Positions 32,790-48,350 of a stretch of DNA of 64,000 nt are shown here, one piece after another. The DNA is taken from positions 62,001-126,000 of the forward strand of contig CACOFY010000001.1 in NCBI GenBank assembly GCA_902626575.1, read 5' to 3'. Each line of letters opens with the position of its first letter. Positions within the stretch are counted from its first letter, which is position 1. Source of the DNA: an uncultured Pelagibacteraceae bacterium (GTDB lineage Bacteria; Pseudomonadota; Alphaproteobacteria; Pelagibacterales; Pelagibacteraceae). A model generated the notes under the pieces. It worked only from the letters and a program-made list of their open reading frames with translations. It was not told the origin of the DNA and did no database searches. The position numbers were made by a program, and so were the translations under genes.

Positions 32790-34190
32790 TTAGGAGTGTA
32801 TTGCTCTTTTATCCACAGATAAGGCTGCCTCTTTTACAGCTTCTGAAAAAGTAGGGTGTGCATGACAAGTTCTAGCAATATCTTCAGAACTTGCGCCGAA
32901 TTCCATTGCAACTGCCATCTCCGCAATTAATTCTCCTGCATGTGGACCTATTAAATGTACTCCGAGCACCTTATCAGTTTTTTCATCTGCAAGTATTTTT
33001 ACAAATCCCTCGGCCTCGTTAATCGCTTTTGCTCTAGAGTTTGCCATAAAAGAAAATTTGCCAACTTTATATTTAATTTTCTTTTCATTTAGCTTTTCCT
33101 CTGTTTCTCCTACTGTTGCTACCTCTGGTGTTGTATAAATTACTCCTGGTATAACATCATAATTTACATGCCCAGCTTGTCCTGCGATTAGCTCAGCAAC
33201 TGCAATACCTTCTTCTTCCGCCTTATGTGCAAGCATTGGTCCATCAATAACATCGCCAATAGCATAAATATTTTTAATACTTGTCTCAAAGTTTTTATTT
33301 ACCTGAACTCTCATTTTGCTATCTAATTTTACTCCGACATTATCTAAATTTAAATTTTTTGTATTTGGTTTTCTACCTACAGAAACCAAAACTACATCTG
33401 TTTCCATTTGAATTTTTTTTCCATCTTTGCTTTGAATTGTAACGGTGGCAGAGTCACTATTTTTTTTAATATTCTCAACTTTAGTCTCCATATGGAAATT
33501 TATTCCTTGTTTCTTTAAAATTTTCATAAATTCCTTTGAAATTTCTTTATCCATTCCTGGTGTAATATGATCTAAAAATTCAACAACGTGAACCTCTGAA
33601 CCAAGTCTAGACCAAACCGAACCCATCTCTAATCCAATATAACCTCCACCCACAATAAGCATTTTTTTTGGAACACTTTTTAAAGATAATGCTCCAGTAG
33701 AAGAAACTATAATTTTTTCATCGAATTTTGCACCTGGTAATTCCGATGCTTCTGATCCAGTGGAAATTATAATTTTATCAGTATCTAATAATATTTCTTT
33801 ATTATTTAAATCTATTATTTTAACTTGATTATTTTTAGTAAGACTACCTGTTCCTTTAAAATATGAGACTTTATTTTTTTTGAATAAAAACTCTACTCCT
33901 TTTGTCAAAACATCAACTGCCTTATCTTTATTTTTCATCATTTTTTCTAAATTTAACTTTATTTGACCAACCTCTATACCTAATTGATCAAATGATTTAG
34001 CTTTATGGAAATTTTCAGATAGGTTTAAAAGACTTTTAGAAGGAATACATCCTACATTTAGGCATGTACCTCCCAACGTACCTCTTGACTCAACACATGC
34101 AGTTTTGAATCCTAGTTGGGCAAGCCTTATTGCACAAACATAACCACCCGGTCCACCACCGATCACAACTGCTTGAAATTTCTCAGACAT
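32790..34190 (-). CDS. lpd: Dihydrolipoyl dehydrogenase
   Basis: GGGPGGYVCAIRLAQLG, GGTCLNVGCIPSKSLL, HAHPTFSEAVKEAA. Confidence 0.97.
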   Translation of the reverse strand: MSEKFQAVVIGGGPGGYVCAIRLAQLGFKTACVESRGTLGGTCLNVGCIPSKSLLNLSENFHKAKSFDQLGIEVGQIKLNLEKMMKNKDKAVDVLTKGVEFLFKKNKVSYFKGTGSLTKNNQVKIIDLNNKEILLDTDKIIISTGSEASELPGAKFDEKIIVSSTGALSLKSVPKKMLIVGGGYIGLEMGSVWSRLGSEVHVVEFLDHITPGMDKEISKEFMKILKKQGINFHMETKVENIKKNSDSATVTIQSKDGKKIQMETDVVLVSVGRKPNTKNLNLDNVGVKLDSKMRVQVNKNFETSIKNIYAIGDVIDGPMLAHKAEEEGIAVAELIAGQAGHVNYDVIPGVIYTTPEVATVGETEEKLNEKKIKYKVGKFSFMANSRAKAINEAEGFVKILADEKTDKVLGVHLIGPHAGELIAEMAVAMEFGASSEDIARTCHAHPTFSEAVKEAALSVDKRAIHS

Positions 34191-35516
34191 TTAAATTTCT
34201 AAAAATAACCTTCTTGGATCCTCTAGGTTTTCTTTGATTGTTTTTAAGAAGGAAACAGAGTCTTTGCCATCAATTATTCTATGATCATAGGATAATGCTA
34301 AATACATAAGTGGCCTAATTTTAATTTCGCCATCAACAACAAAGGGTCTATCAACAATATTATGCATACCTAAAACTGCTGACTGAGGTAAATTTAAAAT
34401 TGGAGTTGATAACATAGATCCATAAACTCCACCATTACTAATTGTAAAAGTTCCACCCTGAAGATCCTCTATATTTAATTTCCCCTCTCTTGCTTTTTCA
34501 GACATAGATTTAATATTTTTTTCAATGTCAGCAAATGATAGCTCATCGGCATTTTTTAACACTGGAACAACTAATCCTTTATCTGTACCAACAGCAAAAC
34601 TTATATTGTAATAATTTTTATAAATTATTTCATCACCTGAGATTTCCGCGTTTACTATTGGGAAAGCTTTTAATGCTAAAATACATGACTTGATGAAAAA
34701 AGACATAAAACCTAATTTAACTCCATATCTTTTTTGAAAATCATCTTGATTTTCTTTTCTCATTTCAATAATTCCGGACATATCAACCTCATTAAAAGTT
34801 GTTAAGAGTGCTGCATTATCTTGAGCTTGTTTCAATCTTTTTGCGATTGTTTGTCTCAATCTTGTCATTTTGATTTTTTCTTCTTCTCCAAATTTAATTT
34901 TTCTCTCTGATGGAGAAGGTTTTATAGACATTAAATCAATTAGATCTCCTTTTAATATTCTTCCATCTCTTCCTGTTCCTTTTACTTTGTCCAAGTCTAT
35001 CTTTTTTTCAGCAACAATTTTTCTTACAGATGGAGAAAGGTTATTCTCTCTTTTTTTTATATTTTTTGAGACTTTCTTTTCTACCTCATTGGTAAGAACC
35101 AAAGGCTCTTCCTCATTTTCCTCAGAAATAATATTTTCGTTAACAACAGTCTCTTCGGCTTTTTTTTGTTCGTAAACTTTTACCTCTTTCTTTTCAGGCT
35201 CAAGTTCAACAACATTATTTTTTTTCTGTTCTTTTGGCTGCTCATGTTTTTCAACAGGTTTTTTTTCAGTAGCTTCTCCATTGTTTTGGATCGAACCTAA
35301 AATAGCTCCTACTTCAACAGTATCTCCATCTTTAAATTTTATATCTCCTACAGTACCACTTATAGGCGATGGAACCTCTAAATTTACTTTATCTGTCTCA
35401 AGTTCTACAACTGGTTCATCTGCTTCAACCGTATCACCAACATTCTTAAGCCACTTAGCAACAGTTGCCTCTGTTATACTCTCTCCAAGTGCGGGTACAA
35501 TAATTTGCTCACTCAT
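34191..35516 (-). CDS. sucB: 2-oxoglutarate dehydrogenase E2 (dihydrolipoyl succinyltransferase)
   Basis: Lipoyl domain [30 protein letters not shown]. Confidence 0.96.
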   Translation of the reverse strand: MSEQIIVPALGESITEATVAKWLKNVGDTVEADEPVVELETDKVNLEVPSPISGTVGDIKFKDGDTVEVGAILGSIQNNGEATEKKPVEKHEQPKEQKKNNVVELEPEKKEVKVYEQKKAEETVVNENIISEENEEEPLVLTNEVEKKVSKNIKKRENNLSPSVRKIVAEKKIDLDKVKGTGRDGRILKGDLIDLMSIKPSPSERKIKFGEEEKIKMTRLRQTIAKRLKQAQDNAALLTTFNEVDMSGIIEMRKENQDDFQKRYGVKLGFMSFFIKSCILALKAFPIVNAEISGDEIIYKNYYNISFAVGTDKGLVVPVLKNADELSFADIEKNIKSMSEKAREGKLNIEDLQGGTFTISNGGVYGSMLSTPILNLPQSAVLGMHNIVDRPFVVDGEIKIRPLMYLALSYDHRIIDGKDSVSFLKTIKENLEDPRRLFLEI

Positions 35517-35518
35517 AT

Positions 35519-38389
35519 TTAGTTTAATACTTTTTCTATAATTTCTTTTTGTTGTTTTAGATGTCTTTTTGCATACCCGGTTGCTGGAGATGCAGCAACA
35601 TCTCTTCCAATGTAAGAAATTGTGTTATTATTAGCCTTAATGTTATCTAAAGTCCATTGTATATAATCTCTCACTGAGAACCAAGCTCCCATATTTTTTG
35701 GTTCTTCTTGACACCAAATAAATCTTGCGTTTTTTGCATACGGTTTTAATGCTTTTGCTAAAGATTTTGCTGGAAATGGATATAATTGCTCAACTCTAAA
35801 GATAATTATTTTGTCATTTTTAGCTTTATCTCTAGCTTCTAATAAATCAAAGTATATTTTTCCAGAACAAATTATTACTTTTTCTATACTTCCACTCTTC
35901 TTAAGACTAATAAAGCCATTTTTATTATTCAATGCATGATCCTCTAAAATTCTATGAAAAGAGTTTTTTTTACTAAAATCATCTAAATTAGAAACACAAT
36001 TTTTGTGTCTCAAAAGAGATTTAGGTGTCATTATTACTAAAGGTTTTCTAAAATCTCTATGTATTTGTCTTCTTAATGCATGAAAATAGTTAGCCGGTGT
36101 TGTACAATTCAATACTTGCAAATTTTCTTGTCCACATAACTGTAAAAATCTTTCTAGCCTAGCAGATGAGTGTTCTGGGCCTTGACCTTCATATCCATGA
36201 GGTAATAGAAGAACTAAGCCTGATGCTCTTGACCATTTTCTTTCACCTGATGCTATAAATTGGTCAATAACAACCTGTGCTCCATTAGCAAAATCACCAA
36301 ATTGTGCTTCCCATAATGTTAATGTTTCAGGTTCAACTAAACTGTAACCATATTCAAAACCAAGAACAGCCAATTCAGATAAAAAACTGTCTACAATTTC
36401 AAATTTTTTTTGTTTATCGGAAATATTATTTAATGGAATATATCTAGAATTATCCTCTTGATTTCTTAAAACAGAATGTCTTTGACTAAAAGTTCCTCTA
36501 CCTGAGTCTTGTCCAACTAGTCTCACCGGGAAACCTTCATCCAAAAGACTGCCAAATGCGAGAGCTTCGGCACTGGCCCAGTCAATATTTTTCTTTTCTA
36601 AAACGCTTTTATGTCTATTTAAAAGAATTTTTTTGATAGTTTTGTGAATATTTTGATTTTCCTGGATGTGATTAATTTTTTCTGAAATTTTTATTAATTT
36701 ATTTATATCAACGCCTGTTTGACCTCTTCTATCTTTTCCTTTTTTAGGTTGATATCTTGACCAAGTCCCTTCAAACCAATTAAGCTTTGGTTTATAATCT
36801 TTTGCGGTTTTAAACTGTTCATCGAGTAAGTTTTTGAAGTCATTTATATTTTTTTCGAAATATTCTTTGGAGATAGTGCTTTCATCTACTAATTTTTTTC
36901 CATAAATCGATAAAGTTGTTGGATGACTTCTAATCTTTTTGTACATAAGAGGTTGAGTAAAACATGGTTCGTCGCCCTCATTATGTCCAAATCTTCTGTA
37001 ACATATCAAATCTATGACAAAATCTTTTTTAAACTTTTGTCTAAATTCTATTGCGATTTTCGCACAATGTACGACCGCTTCTGGATCATCACCATTACAA
37101 TGTAGGATCGGTGCCTCAACAATTTTACCAAGATCTGATGGGTAAGGACTTGATCTAGCAAACCTAGGACTAGTAGTAAATCCAATTTGGTTATTTAGTA
37201 TAATATGAATAGTACCTCCAGTATTATGCCCTTTAAGTCCAGACATTGCAAAACATTCGGCAACAACTCCTTGGCCAGCAAATGCCGCATCTCCATGAAT
37301 TAAAATTGGTATTACCTTTTCTCTTGTTGAGTCTTCATGAAAAAATTGTTTTGCTCGAGTTTGACCTAGCACAACTGGATTTACTGCCTCTAGATGTGAA
37401 GGATTATCAGTTAAACTAACATGCACAGAGTTTCCATCAAATTCTCTATCGGATGATGCGCCCAAATGATATTTTACATCTCCAGCTGAGTCCTCTGCTT
37501 TTGCATAATTCTCTTCTCCTGCAAATTCATTAAAAATTCTCTTATAAGATTTTTGTAATACATTTGCTAAAACATTTAACCGTCCTCTATGTGGCATACC
37601 AATTTTTACTTCTTTAACTCCTAACTGGCCGCCCCTTTTTATTATTTGCTCTAAAGCAGGTATTAGCGCTTCTCCACCATCTAAACCGAATCTTTTTGTT
37701 CCAACATACTTTCTTGCCAAAAATTTTTCAAAACCCTCAGCTTGAACAATTTTATTTAAAATAGCTTTTTTCCCATTTTCTGTAAAATTTAGTTGGTTCT
37801 CTCTTTTTTCCATTCTGTCTCTAAACCAAACTTTTTCAATAGGATCAGTAATATGCATATATTCAGCCCCAATTGTAGAACAATATATTTTTCTTAATTT
37901 AGATAATATTTCATTAACAGATGAGTAGCCCGTGTCTAAGTATGAACCTAAAAATATTTTTTTATCATAATCCTCTTTTTTAAAACCATGATCCTCTGGA
38001 TGAAGTTCGTATAAATATTTTCTTTCCATTAGATTTAATGGATCAAGATTTGCTATTAAATGGCCTCTAATTCTATATGCACGAATTAGAGCAATTGCTT
38101 TAATGGACTCACTTTTTGCTGTCTCTAAATCTTCATTATTTAATACCTTAGTTGTAGATTTTGTGCTTTCATATTTAATTCTTTTTTTATGAGGTTGCCA
38201 TGTAGGACCTTCAAGTTCTTTGACAACAGATTTAATATCATCATTAAGAGTGTCAAAATAGTCTTTCCAACTCAAAGGTAGATTTGGATCTTTTTCGATA
38301 TATCTTATGTACATATTCTCAATAAATGCACTATTTGACTTCGTTAAAAATGATGTATTTTTTTGTTCTAAATTTTTTGATGAGCTCAT
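35519..38389 (-). CDS. sucA: 2-oxoglutarate dehydrogenase E1
   Basis: [52 protein letters not shown]. Confidence 0.97.
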   Translation of the reverse strand: MSSSKNLEQKNTSFLTKSNSAFIENMYIRYIEKDPNLPLSWKDYFDTLNDDIKSVVKELEGPTWQPHKKRIKYESTKSTTKVLNNEDLETAKSESIKAIALIRAYRIRGHLIANLDPLNLMERKYLYELHPEDHGFKKEDYDKKIFLGSYLDTGYSSVNEILSKLRKIYCSTIGAEYMHITDPIEKVWFRDRMEKRENQLNFTENGKKAILNKIVQAEGFEKFLARKYVGTKRFGLDGGEALIPALEQIIKRGGQLGVKEVKIGMPHRGRLNVLANVLQKSYKRIFNEFAGEENYAKAEDSAGDVKYHLGASSDREFDGNSVHVSLTDNPSHLEAVNPVVLGQTRAKQFFHEDSTREKVIPILIHGDAAFAGQGVVAECFAMSGLKGHNTGGTIHIILNNQIGFTTSPRFARSSPYPSDLGKIVEAPILHCNGDDPEAVVHCAKIAIEFRQKFKKDFVIDLICYRRFGHNEGDEPCFTQPLMYKKIRSHPTTLSIYGKKLVDESTISKEYFEKNINDFKNLLDEQFKTAKDYKPKLNWFEGTWSRYQPKKGKDRRGQTGVDINKLIKISEKINHIQENQNIHKTIKKILLNRHKSVLEKKNIDWASAEALAFGSLLDEGFPVRLVGQDSGRGTFSQRHSVLRNQEDNSRYIPLNNISDKQKKFEIVDSFLSELAVLGFEYGYSLVEPETLTLWEAQFGDFANGAQVVIDQFIASGERKWSRASGLVLLLPHGYEGQGPEHSSARLERFLQLCGQENLQVLNCTTPANYFHALRRQIHRDFRKPLVIMTPKSLLRHKNCVSNLDDFSKKNSFHRILEDHALNNKNGFISLKKSGSIEKVIICSGKIYFDLLEARDKAKNDKIIIFRVEQLYPFPAKSLAKALKPYAKNARFIWCQEEPKNMGAWFSVRDYIQWTLDNIKANNNTISYIGRDVAASPATGYAKRHLKQQKEIIEKVLN

Positions 38390-38422
38390 TAATTCCTGAT
38401 TATAATATCACTATTGATTATT

Positions 38423-39298
38423 TTAAAGTGACAATTTTTCTAAAAGTGTCTTTCCAATCTCACCTGGCGATTTTGCAACAGTTATTCCTGCTTTCTCCAT
38501 AGTTTTTATTTTGTCAGCTGCTCCACCTTTGCCTCCTGAGATAATTGCTCCAGCATGACCCATTCTTCTTCCTGGTGGTGCTGTAATACCAGCAATAAAT
38601 CCCACTATGGGTTTTTTAATTTTATGTTGTGTAATAAATGCTGCAGCTTCTTCCTCTGCTGTTCCTCCAATTTCTCCTATCATTAAAATAGACTCTGTTT
38701 CAGGATCATTTAAAAATAAGTCTAAGCAGTCTATAAAATTAGTACCATTTATTGGATCACCCCCGATACCAATACATGTAGATTGACCTAATCCGTTTGA
38801 GGTTGTTTGAGCAACTGCTTCATAAGTTAATGTGCCTGATCTTGAAACAATTCCAACAGATCCTTTTTTATGAATATTACCAGGCATAATACCTATTTTG
38901 CATTCATCAGGTGTAATTATTCCTGGGCAGTTAGGGCCTATCAGTCTTGATTTTGATTTGGATAAATATTTTTTTACTCTAAGCATATCTAAGACTGGAA
39001 TTCCCTCAGTGATACAAACTATTAGCTCTATATCTGACTCTATTGCCTCAATAATTGCATTAGCACAAAATTTTGCGGGAACATAAATCATGCTTGCATT
39101 CGCATTTGTTGACTTTTTTGCCTCAGCCACAGTGTTAAATACTGGTTTATCTAAATGAGTTTGTCCGCCTTTATTTGGAGTTACACCCCCAACAAGATTA
39201 GTTCCATATTTAATTGCTTGTTCAGAATGAAAGGTTCCATGTGAACCTGTAAATCCTTGGCAAATCAGCCGTGTATTTTTATTAACTAAAACTGACAT
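38423..39298 (-). CDS. sucD: Succinyl-CoA synthetase alpha subunit
   Basis: [44 protein letters not shown]. Confidence 0.97.
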   Translation of the reverse strand: MSVLVNKNTRLICQGFTGSHGTFHSEQAIKYGTNLVGGVTPNKGGQTHLDKPVFNTVAEAKKSTNANASMIYVPAKFCANAIIEAIESDIELIVCITEGIPVLDMLRVKKYLSKSKSRLIGPNCPGIITPDECKIGIMPGNIHKKGSVGIVSRSGTLTYEAVAQTTSNGLGQSTCIGIGGDPINGTNFIDCLDLFLNDPETESILMIGEIGGTAEEEAAAFITQHKIKKPIVGFIAGITAPPGRRMGHAGAIISGGKGGAADKIKTMEKAGITVAKSPGEIGKTLLEKLSL

Positions 39299-39299
39299 T

Positions 39300-40459
39300 C
39301 TATTTTATTTCATTAACAATTTTTTCAGCTGCACTATTTAAATCTGTTGCAGAAATTATTTTTAACCCAGACCTATCAAGAATTTCTTTTCCTTTTTCAA
39401 AATTTGTACCAGCTAATCTAACAACTAGTGGAACATTAATTTTTACTTCTTTTGCTGCATCAACTACTCCTTGAGCAAGAACATCGCATTTCATAATTCC
39501 TCCAAATATATTTATTAGAATCCCTTTCACATTTTTATCAGAAATTATGATTTTGAGAGCTTCTGATACTTTCTCTTTTGAAGCTCCTCCACCAACATCT
39601 AAAAAGTTTGCTGGTTCTTCTCCATAAAGTTTAATAATATCCATTGTAGCCATTGCAAGTCCTGCGCCGTTTACCATACAACCAATACTTCCATCTAATT
39701 TTATATAAGACAAATCATATTTACTTGCCTCTATTTCCGTAGGATCTTCCTCATTTAAATCTCTGAGTGCAGAAATTTCTGGGTGTCTAAATAATGCGTT
39801 ATCATCGAAATTAATTTTTGCGTCTAAGCAAATAATTTTTTCCTGCTTTGTCAAAATTAGTGGATTTATTTCAACCATACTAGCGTCTAAATCTATAAAA
39901 AGTTTATATATTGATTTTACAATATTCATAGCTTCTAGACTTTGATCTGGTTTAAGATCAAAAATTTTTATTACTTTTTCGCAGTCCAAATCTGAAATAC
40001 TTTTATTAAAATCAACTTTAATAGTATTAATTTTGTTAGGATTTTTTTTTGCTACTTCTTCAATATCCATTCCACCTTGGTCACTGGAGATGAAGGCTAT
40101 TTTTGAACTACCTCGGTCTACAAGACAAGATAAATAAAATTCTTTATCAATATCTGATGGTTCCTCTACATAGAGTCTTTTTACTATTTTTCCAGATGGT
40201 CCTGTTTGATGTGTGATTAATTTTTTTCCTAATAAATTATTTGACTCTTTCTCCAATTCACTAATGTCATTTAATATTTTTACTCCGCCAGCTTTGCCTC
40301 TTCCTCCAGCATGAATTTGGGCTTTTAAAACAAGTTTTTGGCTATTTAAGTTTTTCGCTTTTTCTAAAATATCTTTTACGGTTAAAGCAAATACTCCATT
40401 AGGTACATTTGCACCATATTTTTTAAGTAATTCTTTTGCCTGGTGTTCGTGAATATTCA

Positions 40460-40460
<1 letters not shown>
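39300..40460 (-). CDS. sucC: Succinyl-CoA synthetase beta subunit
   Basis: [47 protein letters not shown]-like. Confidence 0.97.
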
Positions 40461-42921
<2,461 letters not shown>

Positions 42922-42964
42922 GAATATGATCTTTTAAATTAAAAATTATTAATAGTCTAATGTT

Positions 42965-43741
42965 TTAAATATTTGATGTAGCTAACATCTTTTTAATTTC
43001 TGCTATCGCTTTTGCTGGGTTTAAACCTTTTGGACATGCATTGGTACAATTCATAATAGTATGACATCTATACAATTTTAATTCATCGGCTACTTTTTTT
43101 AATCTTTCCTTCCTATCTTCATCCCTACTATCTATAATCCATCTATAAGCTTGTAATAGAACAGCTGGTCCTAAATACTTGTCACCATTCCACCAGTAGC
43201 TTGGGCAAGATGTCGAGCAGCATGCACACATAATGCATTCATATAAACCATCTAATTTTGACCTGTCATCTTTGGATTGTAAATTTTCTTTCTCCGGTTT
43301 TTTCGAAGTTTTTAACCAAGGTTGCACTGACTCATATTGTTTATATAATGTACTCAAGTCACCTATTAAGTCTTTTAGAACTTTCAAGTGTGGAAGTGGA
43401 TAAATATTTATATCTCCCTTAATTTCTGCATGAGATTTTGTGCATGCTAAACCGTTTTTTCCATCCATGTTCATTGCACAAGAACCACAAACTCCATGAG
43501 CACATGATCTTCGGTAAGCAAGACTAGGATCTATTTCATTTTTGATTTTATTTAAAATATCTAAAACTTTTGACGGACAATTATCCATGTCTATTTCATA
43601 TGTGTCAATTCTAGGTTTCTCACCACTAGATGGATCCCATCTATAAACATTCACTTTTCTTAAATTTTTAGATCCAGTTTTATCTTTATAATATTTACCT
43701 TTTTGAATTTTTGAATTTTCAGGAAGGTTTATTTGAACCAT
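42965..43741 (-). CDS. sdhB: Succinate dehydrogenase iron-sulfur subunit
   Basis: [41 protein letters not shown]. Confidence 0.97.
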   Translation of the reverse strand: MVQINLPENSKIQKGKYYKDKTGSKNLRKVNVYRWDPSSGEKPRIDTYEIDMDNCPSKVLDILNKIKNEIDPSLAYRRSCAHGVCGSCAMNMDGKNGLACTKSHAEIKGDINIYPLPHLKVLKDLIGDLSTLYKQYESVQPWLKTSKKPEKENLQSKDDRSKLDGLYECIMCACCSTSCPSYWWNGDKYLGPAVLLQAYRWIIDSRDEDRKERLKKVADELKLYRCHTIMNCTNACPKGLNPAKAIAEIKKMLATSNI

Positions 43742-45516
43742 TAATAGACTCTTTCTTGTGGAGGAAAATACTGAACCTCATTTGTCAATGTTGATTTGTG
43801 AACCGGTCTGTAATCAATCTTTGTCTCTTTCCCATCACACCATGACAGTGTGTGTTGCATAAAGTTTCTATCGTCTCTTTTAGGAAAATCTTCTCTAGCA
43901 TGAGCTCCTCTACTTTCTTTCCTATGATAGGCTGAGTCCATAGTAGTGATTGCTTGTCTAATTAAATTGTCAAATTCTAAAGTTTCAACTAAGTCTGTAT
44001 TAAATATCAGAGATTTGTCTTTAACTGCAATTGCATCCATCCCGTCAAAAGGTTTTCTTATTTCTTGCACTCCTTCTTTTAGAGTTTTTTCCGTTCTGAA
44101 AACTGCACATTTTGACTGCATAGTTTTTTGCATCGCTATTCTTAAATCTGCAGTATTATGATCTCCACTACCGTTTCTTAATTTATCAAATCGATCAAGA
44201 CATTTATCTGTTTCAGATTTTGAAATTTCCTCATGTGGCATGCCAGGTTTAATAAGTTCTGCAGCCCGTTTTGCAGCAGCTCGACCAAAAACAACTAAGT
44301 CTATCAAAGAGTTTGAACCTAATCTATTTGCCCCATGAACTGAAACGCATGCTGCTTCTCCGATTGCCATTAACCCAGGAACAGTTTTTTCAGAGCCGTT
44401 AAGTGTAAGAACCTCAGCTTTGTAATTTGTAGGTATACCTCCCATATTGTAGTGTACAGTAGGTACAACTGGTATTGGCTCTTTAGTTACATCTACGTTT
44501 GCAAATAATCTTGAAGACTCTGAAATGCCAGGTAGTCTTTCCTCAATTACCTTGGGATCTAAGTGATTAAGATGCAAATGAACATGATCTTTTTCTTTTC
44601 CAACTCCTCGTCCTTCGTTAATTTCTACTGCAATCGATCTACTTACAACATCTCTCGATGCAAGATCTTTTGCTTTAGGAGCGTATCTTTCCATGAATCT
44701 CTCTCCTTTAGAATTTAAAAGATATCCTCCCTCACCTCTCACACCTTCCGATATCAAAGTTCCATGTCCATAAATTCCGGTTGGGTGGAATTGCACAAAT
44801 TCCATATCCTGTAATGGCAATCCTGCTCTAAGCACCATTGCATTTCCATCTCCAGTACAAGTGTGTGCAGACGTTGCAGAATAATAAACTTTTCCGTATC
44901 CGCCTGTTGCTATTATAGTAATATGAGATCTAAACCTATGAATAGTTCCGTCATTTAAATTCCACGCAATCAAACCCTTGCAAGCTCCATCTTTCATAAG
45001 TAAATCTAGAGCAAAGTATTCAATGAAAAATTCAGTATTATGCTTTAAAGCCTGTCCGTACAAAGTATGAAGAATAGCATGACCAGTTCTGTCAGCTGCA
45101 GCGCAAGTTCTTTGGACTGTCTCATTTCCATAGTTTTTTGTCATTCCACCAAATGGTCTTTGATAAATTTTTCCGTCTTCGGTTCTACTGAAAGGTACTC
45201 CATATTTTTCTAACTCAAGAACTGCTCTTGGTGCTTCTTTGCATAAATACTCTATTGAGTCCTGGTCTCCTAACCAATCTGATCCTTTAACAGTATCATA
45301 CATGTGCCAACGCCAGTCATCCTCTCCCATATTTCCAAGTGCTGCAGATATTCCACCTTGAGCAGCAGATGTATGACTTCGGGTAGGGAATACTTTTGAT
45401 ATACAAGCTGTTTTCAAACCAGCTTCGCTCAGACCTACGGCTGCTCTTAACCCAGAGCCACCTGCCCCCAAAACGACAACGTCATATTCATGATCTATTA
45501 TTTTATACGAGCTCAT
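43741..45516 (-). CDS. sdhA: Succinate dehydrogenase flavoprotein subunit
   Basis: [50 protein letters not shown]. Confidence 0.97.
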   Translation of the reverse strand: MSSYKIIDHEYDVVVLGAGGSGLRAAVGLSEAGLKTACISKVFPTRSHTSAAQGGISAALGNMGEDDWRWHMYDTVKGSDWLGDQDSIEYLCKEAPRAVLELEKYGVPFSRTEDGKIYQRPFGGMTKNYGNETVQRTCAAADRTGHAILHTLYGQALKHNTEFFIEYFALDLLMKDGACKGLIAWNLNDGTIHRFRSHITIIATGGYGKVYYSATSAHTCTGDGNAMVLRAGLPLQDMEFVQFHPTGIYGHGTLISEGVRGEGGYLLNSKGERFMERYAPKAKDLASRDVVSRSIAVEINEGRGVGKEKDHVHLHLNHLDPKVIEERLPGISESSRLFANVDVTKEPIPVVPTVHYNMGGIPTNYKAEVLTLNGSEKTVPGLMAIGEAACVSVHGANRLGSNSLIDLVVFGRAAAKRAAELIKPGMPHEEISKSETDKCLDRFDKLRNGSGDHNTADLRIAMQKTMQSKCAVFRTEKTLKEGVQEIRKPFDGMDAIAVKDKSLIFNTDLVETLEFDNLIRQAITTMDSAYHRKESRGAHAREDFPKRDDRNFMQHTLSWCDGKETKIDYRPVHKSTLTNEVQYFPPQERVY

Positions 45517-45842
45517 AATCCAAATTTTAATAATATTATTATTGTAATTAAAGGAAATATTATAGCAAAGAAATATAATAATTTGTTTGCGACACTTTTT
45601 ATTTTTTCATTATGAATATAATCCTCAAAAATCTCACTTATTGTAAGAGCTGTATGAAAAAAAGCCATTATTAGTAATAAAGAGAGTATAAATTTTATTA
45701 TTTGGTCGCTGAAAAAACTGATTACCTGATTATAGTTCTGATCATATAAAGACACAAAGTTGATAATAAACCATATCATTAAAGGTATTAAAATAATTGT
45801 GCTTACTTTTAAAAATATCCATTTTTTCGTGGCATTTATCAT
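45513..45842 (-). CDS. sdhD: Succinate dehydrogenase membrane anchor subunit
   Basis: Position; three TM segments; [19 protein letters not shown]. Confidence 0.85.
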   Translation of the reverse strand: MINATKKWIFLKVSTIILIPLMIWFIINFVSLYDQNYNQVISFFSDQIIKFILSLLLIMAFFHTALTISEIFEDYIHNEKIKSVANKLLYFFAIIFPLITIIILLKFGL

Positions 45843-46231
45843 TAGATTATTCCTCTACCAATAAAGTAAATTAAAACTGTACTTATAAATGATCCAAAAA
45901 TTACACAAATACCTGTGACGTTCGAAATTTTTAAATCAAAACCATAACCTAAATCCCAAAATAGGTGTCTTATTTCACTTAAAATCTGAAAAGAAAATGA
46001 CCAAACAATACTAATTACAAAAAACTTTCCAAAAATTGAATTAAAAAAAGCTGCAAATAAATTGTAATGTTGTTCAAATAAAAAGACAAAAGATATCCAA
46101 ATACATAAAAAAATAAAAAATAGATAGTTAATTACACCAGATATTCTATGCGAAATCGATACCAAAGATGAAACGTGCCAATTATAAATTTGTATGTGTG
46201 GAGATAGAGGGTTATTATTTTTCATTTTCAT
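45842..46231 (-). CDS. sdhC: Succinate dehydrogenase cytochrome b556 subunit
   Basis: PLSPHIQIYNWHVSSLVSISHRISGVINY; EIRHLFWDLGYG. Confidence 0.92.
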   Translation of the reverse strand: MKMKNNNPLSPHIQIYNWHVSSLVSISHRISGVINYLFFIFLCIWISFVFLFEQHYNLFAAFFNSIFGKFFVISIVWSFSFQILSEIRHLFWDLGYGFDLKISNVTGICVIFGSFISTVLIYFIGRGII

Positions 46232-47220
46232 TTATTATAGACGGTTTCTGCAATTTCAACAGCATTTAGTGCAGCACCTCTCAATAGATTGTCCGAAACA
46301 ATCCAAAGGTTTATAGAATTTTTATTTGAGTTATCTTGTCTTATTCTTGAAATAAATGTTTCATTTTTACCTGCACTATCAATCGGTGTCGCATACAGAT
46401 TATTTATAGGATCATCAATTATTTTACACCCTGGAGCTTTTGCTAAAACTTTTCTTATCTCTGAGAGTGAGACAGTTTTATTGAATTCAATATTTAAAGA
46501 CTCTGAGTGTGAGACCATCACTGGAATTCTTACACATGTTGCTGTTAATTCTATTTTGCGATCTAGTATTTTCTTTGTTTCATTTATCATTTTAATCTCT
46601 TCTTTCGTGTAACCATCATCTAGAAAATCATCTATATGTGGTATGGCATTGAAAGCGATTTGTTTTGTAAAATTTTTTGATGAAACTTTTTTTTCTGCTA
46701 AAATATCTTTTGTTTGTTCAATTAACTCATCCATCGATGCTTTTCCTGCTCCCGATACCGATTGATAAGTAGAAACTACTACTCTTTTAATATCAAATAG
46801 ATCATGTAAAGGTTTAAGTACAATTACCATTTGAGCTGTTGAACAATTAGGATTTGCTATAATATTTTTTTTTAAATTAGATATATGATGTTTGTTTACC
46901 TGTGGCACAATTAATGGCACATCTGGATCCATTCTAAAATAACTAGAATTGTCTACAACGACAGAAGATTTGGCAGCTTTAACCGCGTAGGCTTCTGAAA
47001 TTTTTTTACCCGCTGAAAAAAAAGTAATATCAACTTTGGAAAAGTCAAAATCTTCTAAATTTTGAACTTTTATTTTTTTCCCATTAAACAATAACTCTTT
47101 ACCTGCACTTTTTTGCGAGGCTAATAAACATAAATCCTCTACTAAAAGTTTTTTCTGTTCTAAGACTTCAATTATCTTACGTCCAACATTTCCGGTTGCA
47201 CCAACAATAGCAATTTTCAT
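46228..47220 (-). CDS. asd: Aspartate-semialdehyde dehydrogenase
   Basis: IVGATGNVGRKIIEVLEQ, IANPNCSTAQMV, VSTYQSVSGAGKAS. Confidence 0.96.
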   Translation of the reverse strand: MKIAIVGATGNVGRKIIEVLEQKKLLVEDLCLLASQKSAGKELLFNGKKIKVQNLEDFDFSKVDITFFSAGKKISEAYAVKAAKSSVVVDNSSYFRMDPDVPLIVPQVNKHHISNLKKNIIANPNCSTAQMVIVLKPLHDLFDIKRVVVSTYQSVSGAGKASMDELIEQTKDILAEKKVSSKNFTKQIAFNAIPHIDDFLDDGYTKEEIKMINETKKILDRKIELTATCVRIPVMVSHSESLNIEFNKTVSLSEIRKVLAKAPGCKIIDDPINNLYATPIDSAGKNETFISRIRQDNSNKNSINLWIVSDNLLRGAALNAVEIAETVYNK

Positions 47221-47240
47221 GACTTATTTAATACTTTATA

Positions 47241-48350
47241 TTAGATGAAGGGTAAATCACAAACTGTTCCGTTCACAGATTTACCATTAATATTTATTTT
47301 AATTTTAGTTCCTGTATCCCAATTAGGTTTTTTTAACATTGCAATTCCAATAACTTTATTAAAGTGAGGTGAATAAACTCCTGATCTTAATTCGCCTATA
47401 TGATTTTCATTATTATCATAAATTTCTATTGTTTCAGTAATACTGATGCTATCAGACTCAATTTTCACACCCATCAGTTTTTTTTTTATACCATTTTTAT
47501 TATATTGAATTAATTTATCTTTTCCTAAAAAATTAATATCACTATTAACATTTACATATTTATCTAATCCACATTCATAAGGGTTGTCTTCATTATCTAT
47601 ATCGTTACCGTATGAAAGTAGTCCACTCTCTATTCTCTCAATTAAATTTGGACAGCCTGGTTTTACATTAAATTCTTTACCCTCATCAAAAAGTTTATCA
47701 TATAATTGTAAACCTGACTTTGTATGCTCAACGTAAATTTCATATCCACCTTGCTTGGACCAACCTGATCTTGCTATTAAATGTTTATCTCCTGCAAATT
47801 CAAAATAGTCAAAGCCAAAGAATTTCATTTCAGTGATTTTCTTCCCAAAAATTTTCTCCATCAATTTAAATGATTTCGGTCCTTGGACAGCTAAAATATT
47901 TACATTTGGTTCAGTTATTTTTACATTAAGTTTGTTACCAATTGCTAAACCTTTGGCAAATAAAATCACATCCGAGTCTGCAATTGATATCCACCATTTA
48001 TCCTCTTTTAATTTTAAAATCACCGGATCATTAATCATTCCGCCATTATCATCTATAATCGGACAATAGTAACATCTGCCAATTTTGGACTTAGATAAGT
48101 CTCTACAAGTCATAAGCTGAACTAATTTATAGGAGTCTGGTCCACTTATTTCTACTTGTCTTTCCGCTGCAACATCCCAAATTTGCACATGCTCTTTTAA
48201 ATGATGGTATAAGTCTTCAAGTGATCCAAACGCAGCTGGTAAAAGCATATGGTTATAAATTGTATAAGCCGTGACACCTTGAGATTCAATTCTTGATGAA
48301 TAAGGAGTGCTTCTTAATCTTCTTGATTTAGCAATATTAAATTTTTTCAT
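47241..48350 (-). CDS. dmdA: Dimethylsulfoniopropionate demethylase
   Basis: GcvT-fold; [60 protein letters not shown] as recalled for SAR11 DmdA. Confidence 0.92.
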   Translation of the reverse strand: MKKFNIAKSRRLRSTPYSSRIESQGVTAYTIYNHMLLPAAFGSLEDLYHHLKEHVQIWDVAAERQVEISGPDSYKLVQLMTCRDLSKSKIGRCYYCPIIDDNGGMINDPVILKLKEDKWWISIADSDVILFAKGLAIGNKLNVKITEPNVNILAVQGPKSFKLMEKIFGKKITEMKFFGFDYFEFAGDKHLIARSGWSKQGGYEIYVEHTKSGLQLYDKLFDEGKEFNVKPGCPNLIERIESGLLSYGNDIDNEDNPYECGLDKYVNVNSDINFLGKDKLIQYNKNGIKKKLMGVKIESDSISITETIEIYDNNENHIGELRSGVYSPHFNKVIGIAMLKKPNWDTGTKIKININGKSVNGTVCDLPFI

